Below, in pieces: positions 1-5,092 of a DNA stretch of 5,555 nucleotides (positions within the stretch are counted from its first letter, which is position 1; each line of letters begins with the position of its first letter). The DNA is from Acidimicrobiia bacterium (lineage in GTDB: Bacteria; Actinomycetota; Acidimicrobiia; UBA5794; UBA11373), in the NCBI GenBank assembly GCA_025456165.1, contig JALOLI010000097.1, forward strand, positions 1 to 5,555. The letters are read 5' to 3'. A program made the position numbers and the translations under genes. The notes under the pieces are model-generated. The model had not been told where the DNA came from and did not search any database. It saw only the letters and a program-made list of their open reading frames with translations.

Positions 1-203
1 CGCCGGGCCAGGTCCAGCACTGCGGTTAGGTCGATGACCTCGCCGTCGGCGTTCCACCACCGGTGCTCGCAGCGGTGGCAGCTATGGAAGTCCACCTCGA
101 CGTCGTCGTTCAGCCGCAGCCGGATGCCGATGGCGTCGGCGGAGCCGCAGCTCCCACAGATCGTCGCGTTTCCAGCCGAATGCCGGGACCGGGGCATGCG
201 CAT
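1..203 (-). CDS. Small zinc-ribbon protein, 3' end cut by the left window edge
   Basis: Reading the minus strand from the ATG at 203 gives an open frame of 67 codons that reaches the window edge without a stop. Two Cys pairs are visible: C16-G-S-C19 and C42-H-R-C45. They are spaced as in a zinc ribbon, with a short acidic strand-like segment between them (LRLNDDVEVDFHS). After the second pair comes EHRWWNADGEVIDLTAVLDLARR-like sequence, meaning a W-W pair and then a predicted helix. A very good Shine-Dalgarno sequence (AAGGAGG, 8-base spacing) fixes the start; the ATG at 197 would sit too far away. I do not recognise a named family. A small nucleic-acid-binding or accessory Zn protein is possible. 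The gene lies 84 bases downstream of the CGKxNC protein in the same direction and probably belongs to the same transcript. The frame and Cys motifs are seen directly; zinc binding is inferred. Confidence 0.72.
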   Translation of the reverse strand, partial: MRMPRSRHSAGNATICGSCGSADAIGIRLRLNDDVEVDFHSCHRCEHRWWNADGEVIDLTAVLDLAR

Positions 204-211
204 CAGACCTT

Positions 212-218
212 CCTCCTT
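212..218 (-). promoter_or_regulatory. Shine-Dalgarno AAGGAGG that sets the start of the zinc-ribbon gene
   Basis: On the minus strand AAGGAGG lies 8 bases before the ATG at 203. It is a full match to the anti-SD core and one of the two strongest SDs in the window. It is the main support that this edge-truncated frame is a real gene. Confidence 0.7.
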
Positions 219-257
219 CCGCACTGCCCGATGAATCGGCAATGCCCGCCCAGGACT

Positions 258-290
258 TGAGCCGGGGAGGCAGGATTCGCGGCCGGCTCA
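258..290 (-). repeat. Inverted repeat overlapping the stop of the CGKxNC gene
   Basis: TGAGCCGG (258-265) and CCGGCTCA (283-290) form a perfect 8-bp inverted repeat around a 17-base loop. The TGA stop of the upstream small gene is part of the stem. It could slow or partly terminate transcription before the zinc-ribbon gene, but there is no T tract after it on the minus strand and the loop is long. The rest of the 84-base gap (204-287) holds the SD of the next gene and a smaller imperfect palindrome around 225-241; nothing else was recognised. Confidence 0.35.
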
Positions 291-596
291 GCGATCGCCG
301 GAGCCGCCGACGGGCACGACGGCGGGAGCCGCCGGGTCCTCGAGCTTGCCCACGTAGCGGGAACGGCGCCGGCCGCCCTCGGTCCAGTAGGCGTACCAGT
401 AGGGCCCGTGCGGGCAGCGGGTGCAGTTGGGCTTGCCGCAGCGCACGTGCTGCGCCCGCAGCGACACCCGGGGAGCGGCGGCATCGAAGTCGGCCCCCTT
501 GGCTTCGAGGCGTGCTTTGGCCAGGATCAGCAGGCGGCGCAGGTCGTGCTCGTCCATCTCCCGGACCGCCTCGAGCACGTCGCGGTCGAGGGGCAC
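288..596 (-). CDS. Small CGKxNC...HGPYWY protein, DUF6788-like
   Basis: This 102-residue protein has an N-terminal helix-forming part (about 1-38, charged and rich in Leu, LLILAKARLEAK) and a compact motif region at 50-85. The signature reads C53-G-K-P-N-C58-x2-C61-P-H63-G-P-Y-W-Y, followed by a W-x-E-G-G-R-x3-S-R-Y-V-G-K strand. This matches what I remember of DUF6788-type proteins, small and widespread proteins with CGKxxCxC...HGPYxYLxWREGGKxxxxYV. Their function is unknown. Three Cys and one His could bind one Zn ion. The tail (86-102) is Ala/Pro/Gly rich and probably disordered. The start is a GTG: an in-frame TGA lies just three codons upstream, so it cannot extend, and GAGG precedes it by 4 bases. 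The gap to the preceding DUF3499-like gene is 26 bases, so they are probably cotranscribed. The family assignment is from memory of the motif. Confidence 0.75.
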   Translation of the reverse strand: MPLDRDVLEAVREMDEHDLRRLLILAKARLEAKGADFDAAAPRVSLRAQHVRCGKPNCTRCPHGPYWYAYWTEGGRRRSRYVGKLEDPAAPAVVPVGGSGDR

Positions 597-602
597 GGCG
601 CC

Positions 603-625
603 TCAGCCGCCCGGGCGGAGCATCA
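603..625 (-). other. Six-codon mini-ORF bridging two genes
   Basis: On the minus strand the DUF3499-like stop reads TGATG, so an ATG at 623 overlaps it. That ATG opens a frame of only six codons (M-L-R-P-G-G) closed by a TGA at 605-603. This second TGA is itself part of the TGAGG that serves as SD for the GTG at 596. The arrangement would let ribosomes terminate and reinitiate from one small gene to the next. It may also be chance in GC-rich DNA. Confidence 0.25.
607..618. repeat. Perfect 12-bp palindrome CCGCCCGGGCGG between two small genes
   Basis: The gap between the DUF3499-like and CGKxNC genes contains the self-complementary sequence CCGCCCGGGCGG. As RNA it could fold only as a 4-bp stem with a 4-base loop, so a terminator is unlikely. 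As DNA it has two-fold symmetry and could bind a dimeric protein. Such palindromes also arise by chance at this base composition. Confidence 0.3.
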
Positions 626-850
626 GGCCACCTCGAGTGAGGCGAAGAGGCGGCGTGCCGGCCCGCGGCGGTCGAGCAGCGTCCACCCCACCGGGGCGGT
701 GAGCCGGTCGGCGTGGCCTGCGCAGTAGGCGTACCCCGCCCCCGGCACCACGGGCCCGTCGAGGTCCTCCAGCCACACGAGACGGGCCTCGTAGGCGAAG
801 GCCATGACTGTGCCGGCAGGGGCGCCGCAGCGCACGCAGTGCGGAATCAT
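623..850 (-). CDS. DUF3499-like small Cys/His protein
   Basis: The 75-residue product begins MIPHCVRCGAPA and carries C5-x2-C8 near the N-terminus and C43-A-G-H46 in the middle, followed by ADRLTAPVGW. The pattern of an early CxxC, then a strand segment (TVMAFAYEARLVWLED), then C-x2-H-A-x-R-L-T-A-P-x-G-W matches the actinobacterial DUF3499 family as I remember it (Rv3258c-type proteins). Those are usually somewhat longer. A single Zn site from C5, C8, C43 and H46 is inferred. Function is unknown. The ATG at 850 is chosen because family members begin just before the first CxxC and because TAGAGT lies 8 bases upstream; an in-frame GTG at 880 would add ten residues and has no better SD. In other actinobacteria this family sits near phosphomannomutase and DUF5719 genes, which agrees with the neighbours here. 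The gene is separated from DUF5719 by a hairpin and so probably starts a new transcript. Confidence 0.82.
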   Translation of the reverse strand: MIPHCVRCGAPAGTVMAFAYEARLVWLEDLDGPVVPGAGYAYCAGHADRLTAPVGWTLLDRRGPARRLFASLEVA

Positions 851-858
851 CGGGCGCC

Positions 859-864
859 ACTCTA
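859..864 (-). promoter_or_regulatory. Possible -10 element TAGAGT of a leaderless promoter
   Basis: On the minus strand TAGAGT fits the actinobacterial -10 consensus TAnnnT and ends 8 bases before the ATG at 850. Transcription would begin at or within two bases of the start codon, giving a leaderless mRNA. That fits the lack of a good SD there. No clear -35 box was found. The element follows the hairpin that probably ends the preceding operon. If the GTG at 880 were the true start, TAGAGT would just be codons. Confidence 0.35.
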
Positions 865-904
865 CCGCGGCGAAGCACACCCGTGTGATTCCACCGATGG
901 CGTT

Positions 905-929
905 CTTACGCGCGACGAGGGCGCGTAAG
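905..929 (-). terminator. 9-bp hairpin after the DUF5719-like gene, likely terminator
   Basis: CTTACGCGC (905-913) and GCGCGTAAG (921-929) pair perfectly around a 7-base loop, 9 bases beyond the DUF5719-like stop. The stem stands out from the surrounding non-coding 88 bases. On the minus strand no U tract follows, as is often seen for actinobacterial terminators; on the plus strand it is followed by CCGGTTTT, which resembles a weak T tract. It most likely separates the membrane protein/DUF5719 operon from the downstream small-gene group. Confidence 0.6.
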
Positions 930-938
930 CCGGTTTTG

Positions 939-2279
939 TCATTCGCCAGCGACGCGGACCGGAGAGGCGGCGGCGAACGCCAGGCCCGACGGGCCCCGGG
1001 CAGTCCAGGCCACGGTGAGGGGGGAAGAGGCCTCCACCAGGAAGCCCTGGGCGTCCACCACGGTCACATCGACCTGGACCGGGATCCCGGGAGGCACGAC
1101 CACGGTCTGCCCCGCCGATCCGGCACTGCTCACCGCGCTCACCGTCGCCGTGATGGCCTCCTCGGAGGAGGTGTTCAGCAGCCACAGGCTGGTGGCATGC
1201 AGCGGCAGCCGCCGCAGACCGGGGAGCAGCCAGGTGGAGGCTGCTTCGGGCGCCCCCGGCATCACGGCCACTTCCCCCTCCCCCATGACCACTACCGCGG
1301 CCGCCACCGGCCCGGTGGCCACTACCCGCGCCGCCAGAGGGTCGCCGGCATACTGCGACAGGTCGAAGCGAGCCGGCGAGTCGGGCCCGACCGTGGCGGT
1401 GAACGCCTCGAGGATCGGGCCCTCGGCCGTGAACAGGTCGACCGCCACCTCCACCGCGCCCAGCCCCGGGTTGTGCACCACCAGGTAGGCGGAGGTTCCC
1501 TGCACCCGGGCCACGGGGAACTCCCACTCGGTCGCCTCCCCCACGCCCGGCCACCAGTCCTCGTCGTCCTCGGTGCCGAAGGCCATGGCCGGGACCACGA
1601 CCCCCTCGACGGCAGTGACCGTGATCACCAGGTTCTGGCGCTGGCGCAGCAGATTGGTGAAGTCGATGTCCCGCCAGGAACTGGCCCCCACCGGGAGGTT
1701 CTCCAAATCGGACAACGCCTCGACGCCGATGTCGGAGACGCCGGTGACGGTGACCTTGGCCGGGTCGGGGAAGGGGTTGAAGATGCGCAGCACCAGGTGC
1801 TCCTCCGGCATGGTGGACCCGCCCGGGAAATGCCAGGTGGCCGGGCCCGACGACACGCAAGCATCGGCGGCCAGCACCCCCTCCCCCATGACCGTGGCCG
1901 ACACCGCCACCGGCCCGGCCGTGAACTCCACGAATCCCGGCGAGTCCCCGCGCTGGGCGACGCTGCCCAAAGCCAGGGTGGCCGCCCCCCGGCCGAGGAC
2001 CTCGAGCACGGCCGTGTCTTCGGGCTCGCCCGGGACGGCCACCGGGAACGTGAAAGCGGCGGTGGTTTCCTGGAGGGCTGCCAACCCGAAGGTGGTGTCC
2101 CGGAAGGCGTCCGACTGGGCCCAGGGGCAGTACCAGATACCGGCCTCCTCGGGCGACGACAACCCGGGCGGCTCGATGATCAGGCCGGTCAGCGGCTCGG
2201 GCGGCGCTTCCGGCGCAGGAAGCAGGAACGCCCCGGCCACGACCGCCCCGACCGCGATCAAGACGAGCACCCGCCTCAT
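939..2279 (-). CDS. Exported DUF5719-like protein with four ~100-residue modules
   Basis: The 446-residue product starts MRRVLVLIAVGAVVAGAFLL, a basic n-region plus hydrophobic stretch, and then a Pro/Glu-rich linker (21-37). It is therefore exported or membrane-anchored, with the bulk outside the cytoplasm. From residue 49 there are four similar modules. Each opens with W-x-x-P (W49-YCP, W149-HFP, W252-EFP, W350-LLP). About 19 residues later modules 2-4 have Asn-Pro or Asn-Thr after a hydrophobic strand (N168, N270, N369). Modules 1 and 3 end in nearly the same sequence, GPVAVSATVMGEGVLA at 122-137 and GPVAAAVVVMGEGEVA at 323-338. The composition (Val, Ala, Thr, Gly) suggests beta-sandwich folds. 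The only Cys residues are C51 and C141, which could form a disulfide. The WYCP start and module pattern match DUF5719 as I remember it; function is unknown. The ATG overlaps the upstream stop (ATGA) with AGGAGG 8 bases before it, so it is translationally coupled to the membrane protein. Confidence 0.83.
   Translation of the reverse strand: MRRVLVLIAVGAVVAGAFLLPAPEAPPEPLTGLIIEPPGLSSPEEAGIWYCPWAQSDAFRDTTFGLAALQETTAAFTFPVAVPGEPEDTAVLEVLGRGAATLALGSVAQRGDSPGFVEFTAGPVAVSATVMGEGVLAADACVSSGPATWHFPGGSTMPEEHLVLRIFNPFPDPAKVTVTGVSDIGVEALSDLENLPVGASSWRDIDFTNLLRQRQNLVITVTAVEGVVVPAMAFGTEDDEDWWPGVGEATEWEFPVARVQGTSAYLVVHNPGLGAVEVAVDLFTAEGPILEAFTATVGPDSPARFDLSQYAGDPLAARVVATGPVAAAVVVMGEGEVAVMPGAPEAASTWLLPGLRRLPLHATSLWLLNTSSEEAITATVSAVSSAGSAGQTVVVPPGIPVQVDVTVVDAQGFLVEASSPLTVAWTARGPSGLAFAAASPVRVAGE
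1274..1315 (-). repeat. Internal direct repeat, copy in module 3 of the DUF5719-like gene
   Basis: This stretch matches 1877-1918 at an offset of exactly 603 bases (201 codons). The first 17 bases (CCCCCTCCCCCATGACC) and the last 15 (CCGCCACCGGCCCGG) are identical in both copies; the 10 bases between are mostly different. It encodes the GPVA...VMGEG module end, so it is the DNA trace of an internal duplication. Confidence 0.7.
1877..1918 (-). repeat. Internal direct repeat, copy in module 1 of the DUF5719-like gene
   Basis: Partner of the copy at 1274-1315, with 35 of 42 bases identical by direct comparison. The two copies are in the same reading frame and encode the conserved VMGEG motif of modules 1 and 3. 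Module 2 carries only a diverged version (AMAFGTEDD). Confidence 0.7.
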
Positions 2280-5080
2280 GACTCCCGCCTCCTCCCCCAC
2301 CACCCCACGCCGACGAGGGCCACGAGCACCGCCAGCCAGGCGGCCGATCCCAGGGCCAGGCTCCTTCTCCCGGCATGCCCGGCGAAGCGCACTTCGGTCC
2401 CGGCGGTGTCGACCTGGTTGGCCCAGTCCGCCTGGTTCCAGTCTCCGGGGCCCCAGCGGTAGTCGGCATTGGCGGCCACGTAGATCGGGCCGGACAGGGC
2501 GCCGGCGGGCCGCGTGTAGCCGGTGCCGTCGCGGAGCCAGGGAGTGCCTCCCGGGCCGAATGCCTCGGTAGCGGGGACTTCGTTACGAAAGACCGGCAGC
2601 GCCAGGCCCCGCAGCGGCACCATGTCCAACTGGGCCTCGAAGACATCCTCCAGGGGGCTCTGCTCGGTGAAGGCCACCCAGCCGATGCCGAAGGCGGCGA
2701 GGCGCTCGCCGGCCCGGCGCACCTCGCCGCCGAGCAGTTCGTCGAGGAGGGCGCGCAGGGCCTCGTCGCCGAGGCGGGGCGCCGGCAGGTAGGCCTCCCA
2801 GGACTCGGGGTACGGCGGGGAGACCAGCCGATAGCCCAGGCCCTCGAAGTCACGACTCGTGCCCGGCAGGTCCTCGGCAGGCCCGAAGAGAAGGACCCGC
2901 GATCCCCGGTCGCCGCCGGCGGTGGCGAAGGCGAGAAGGTCCCGGTAGCGGTCTTCCGGCAAGCCGGCGCGGCCCGGCGCGGCCACCGCCAGTGTCCCTC
3001 CGACCAGCACCACTGCGGTCAGCGCTGCTGCCACGCCGAGGCCTCCCCGCCACCCTCCGAGGCGGCGGCGCCGGGCCCCGGCCTCGAGTGCGGCCCCGGC
3101 CACCGCTGCCATCCCGAGAGCGGCGGCTATCAAGCCGGCCTGCTCCGCCTCACGGCCCAACCCCAGGTCGCCGCCCCGGGCCAGCACCGCCCCGGCGGCG
3201 GCGAGCAGACCCCCCCACCCCGCCACCGCGGAGACCGCGGGATCTCCGGCAGCCACGACCAGCACCAGGGCGCCCAGGGCCACCGCCACGAGCCAGGTCG
3301 GCTCCCAGAAGGCGGAGGCTCCGGCGGTGTAGAGGCTCCCCAGGTCGGCGTACAGCACCCAGGGCATCAGGAGCGGCAGCGCCAGCAGTGCCCCGCCCAG
3401 GGAAACCAGCACCGCCGGCCAGCGGCGCCCCCGCCCCATGAGAGCCCAGAGCAGCACCGCCAGCACCGGGATGGGCAACGCGGCGGGGGCGAACACCCCG
3501 ACGACCCCGGTGGCCAGCACCACCGCCGCGGCCCGGCCCAGCCGCCGCAGGCCGCTCTTGGGCCACGGGCCCAGCGCAGCCGCCGCCGCCCACGGCAGAG
3601 CCCCGAGGGCGATCATCGGGGCCCAGACCCCGCTCCCCCCCAGCGCTTCCGCCGCCGGCCCCGCCATGAGCACACTGCCGGCCAGGTACCCCGGCACCGG
3701 GCCGATGCCCCACACCCGGAGCAGCCGGCCGGTGCCCACCGCCCCAAGGAGAAAGGCGGCCACGGTGAGCAAGGCGACGGCCAGCCCGCCGTGCCCAAGA
3801 AGGACCACCTGGACCAGGGCGGTGGCGGCGATGTCGGGCCGCAGCACCTCGGGGGATCCCAGGCCGGCCGGGTTCCAGCCTCCGGCGTAGGCCCCCAGGG
3901 TGGCGCTCGCCGACTCCGGAGGGGGCAGCGAGAAGCCGGAGATGGGCAGCCCCCCGGTCCAGATGCCTCGCGTGGCCACCAGGGCGAAGGCGATGACTGC
4001 CAGGGCCACCACCACTGCCGGGCGCCGCAGCCGCTCCTGGCCGGCCTCGATCACATCGCTGAACCCGGAGAGGACTCCTTCGGGGAAGCGGGCGCGCAGG
4101 CGCTCCAGCCCCTGGTCGTAGGCCGCCCGCAGCCGAGCCGAGCCGCCCGTCTGGTACCGGAACAACTCCTCGTCGCCCACCACCCGGCCCCGCCTGGCCG
4201 AGAAGTGCTGCACCACCGTGGACGGCAGGTAGAGCAGGTTCCACAGCCACCCGCCCAGGAACGAGAACAGGGGGAACCGTCCCAGGAAGGGCCCCATGAG
4301 GCTCTCGGCCAGGCCGGAGAGGAAGGCCAGGGGGACCGCCCAGGCCAGGGTTATGGGGCTGTAGACCTTCTGCATCGCCCGGATCTCCCCGGCGCGCTCC
4401 CGCCAGCCGGCGGCCGCCTCCCGGCCTTCGAGCAAGACCTCGGACGAGGGCACGACCACCACCCGAGCCCCGAGGAGCCGGGCCCGCTGGCAGAGATCCA
4501 CTGCCGCCGACATCGGCGCCATCGAGGAGTCGAGGCCACCGAGGCCGCGATAGAGGTCGAGACGCACCAGCATCGACACCCCGGACACGGCAGCCACGTC
4601 GCGGATGACGTCGTACTGCTGCTGGTCGAGCTCCCCCGTCTGCAAGCCGCTGTAGGGGGCGTCGAAGACATCCGTGGCGTAGCCCACCGATACCAGAACC
4701 GCCGGGTCGGCCGCAGAGAGCACCTTGGACCCCGCCACCGCCGCCTCGGCCCGGGCACCGTCGCGCACCAGGGCCACCAGCGCATCGGGCCGGGGCCGGG
4801 CGCCGTCGCGCAGCATCCAGATGTGGACGGTCTCCGGGGCGAGGGCCGACATCACCCCCCGAAGGCTGGGCCGCCAGAGCGCCTCGTGCTGGGCGGCCAC
4901 CGCCCTGACGCGCTGGTCGCCTCCAACCACGAAGAGCTGAGTGGGCCCGTACACTTGCCGCCCGACGGCCGACAGGCAGGCCGCCAGCCGCTCCCCAGAC
5001 TCCGCCATCACCACGGCGGCGACGGCGTCGGGCGTGGCGAGAGGGTCCGGAGCGGTCTGGGCGGTCATCGGCCCCGCCAT
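2276..5080 (-). CDS. Large membrane protein with degenerate GT2-like N-terminal domain
   Basis: This 934-residue protein has three parts. Residues 18-225 resemble a family 2 glycosyltransferase of the actinobacterial envelope type: the ALVRDG-, GELDQQQYDVIRDVAAVSG-, LVRLDLYRGLGGLD- and RARLLGARVVVVP-like blocks come in the expected order. Residues about 242-700 hold roughly a dozen hydrophobic spans (near 242-262, 270-290, 354-370, 417-447, 463-503, 515-548, 553-578, 595-634, 645-666, 681-700). The first large loop after the 354-370 span has GWNPAGLGSPE (401-411), recalling GT-C-type arabinosyltransferases. Residues 701-905 form a soluble, probably outward-facing domain, then a last span (906-927) and the basic tail WWGRRRES. 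Acidic residues expected in the GT2 active site are missing (VVGGD at 51-55, RDG at 91-93, SAAVD at 191-195), so the domain may not be catalytic. Envelope glycan or lipid-linked sugar work is inferred. ATG 5080 has GAGG 7 bases upstream; ATG 5068 is an alternative. Confidence 0.8.
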   Translation of the reverse strand: MAGPMTAQTAPDPLATPDAVAAVVMAESGERLAACLSAVGRQVYGPTQLFVVGGDQRVRAVAAQHEALWRPSLRGVMSALAPETVHIWMLRDGARPRPDALVALVRDGARAEAAVAGSKVLSAADPAVLVSVGYATDVFDAPYSGLQTGELDQQQYDVIRDVAAVSGVSMLVRLDLYRGLGGLDSSMAPMSAAVDLCQRARLLGARVVVVPSSEVLLEGREAAAGWRERAGEIRAMQKVYSPITLAWAVPLAFLSGLAESLMGPFLGRFPLFSFLGGWLWNLLYLPSTVVQHFSARRGRVVGDEELFRYQTGGSARLRAAYDQGLERLRARFPEGVLSGFSDVIEAGQERLRRPAVVVALAVIAFALVATRGIWTGGLPISGFSLPPPESASATLGAYAGGWNPAGLGSPEVLRPDIAATALVQVVLLGHGGLAVALLTVAAFLLGAVGTGRLLRVWGIGPVPGYLAGSVLMAGPAAEALGGSGVWAPMIALGALPWAAAAALGPWPKSGLRRLGRAAAVVLATGVVGVFAPAALPIPVLAVLLWALMGRGRRWPAVLVSLGGALLALPLLMPWVLYADLGSLYTAGASAFWEPTWLVAVALGALVLVVAAGDPAVSAVAGWGGLLAAAGAVLARGGDLGLGREAEQAGLIAAALGMAAVAGAALEAGARRRRLGGWRGGLGVAAALTAVVLVGGTLAVAAPGRAGLPEDRYRDLLAFATAGGDRGSRVLLFGPAEDLPGTSRDFEGLGYRLVSPPYPESWEAYLPAPRLGDEALRALLDELLGGEVRRAGERLAAFGIGWVAFTEQSPLEDVFEAQLDMVPLRGLALPVFRNEVPATEAFGPGGTPWLRDGTGYTRPAGALSGPIYVAANADYRWGPGDWNQADWANQVDTAGTEVRFAGHAGRRSLALGSAAWLAVLVALVGVGWWGRRRES
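2288..2293 (-). promoter_or_regulatory. Shine-Dalgarno AGGAGG that sets the DUF5719-like start
   Basis: AGGAGG on the minus strand lies 8 bases before the ATG at 2279, inside the last codons of the membrane protein gene. It favours this ATG over the in-frame GTG at 2303, which would put eight extra residues before a clean signal sequence. Together with the ATGA overlap it indicates translational coupling. Confidence 0.75.
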
Positions 5081-5092
5081 TGTGGAGCCTCA
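5081..5092. promoter_or_regulatory. 12-base divergent spacer with back-to-back Shine-Dalgarno sites
   Basis: The sequence between the two divergent start codons contains GGAG on the plus strand (5084-5087, 5 bases before GTG 5093) directly beside CCTC (5088-5091), which reads GAGG on the minus strand, 7 bases before ATG 5080. Both genes can thus be translated with leaders, but no promoter fits in the spacer. Promoters must lie inside the opposite gene, so the two 5' leaders would be complementary. No convincing -10 box was found within the first 60 bases on either side. Confidence 0.5.

Noticed and set aside
225..241. Imperfect palindrome TGCCCGATGAATCGGCA as a terminator
   Set aside because: The stem has a bulge and a loop of only two to four bases, with no T tract. 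It is too weak to call.
34..260. Two short plus-strand open frames at the left end
   Set aside because: They are antisense to the zinc-ribbon frame, which has clear CxxC pairs and a strong Shine-Dalgarno sequence.
2301..2303. GTG as the DUF5719-like start
   Set aside because: It would place acidic residues before the signal sequence and ignores the AGGAGG/ATGA arrangement at 2279.
804..2462. 552-codon plus-strand open frame opposite the DUF5719-like gene
   Set aside because: It is rich in Arg, Gly, His and Pro with no domain, and lies antisense to a gene with a signal sequence, SD and internal repeats. It is the usual antisense shadow in GC-rich DNA.
862..2853. 663-codon minus-strand open frame in another phase
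   Set aside because: It spans the end of the membrane protein gene, the whole DUF5719-like gene and the terminator hairpin. Its composition (Arg, Gly, Pro, Ala) is that of a frame-shifted reading of both genes.
3150..4250. 366-codon minus-strand open frame inside the membrane protein gene
   Set aside because: It overlaps the hydrophobic region in another phase and has low-complexity Gly/Arg/Ala sequence with no recognisable motif.
3200..4860. Runs of six or seven C (near 3210, 3635 and 4855) as possible frameshift sites
   Set aside because: The 934-residue frame reads through all of them with continuous family-like sequence on both sides, so there is no sign of an assembly error or programmed shift.
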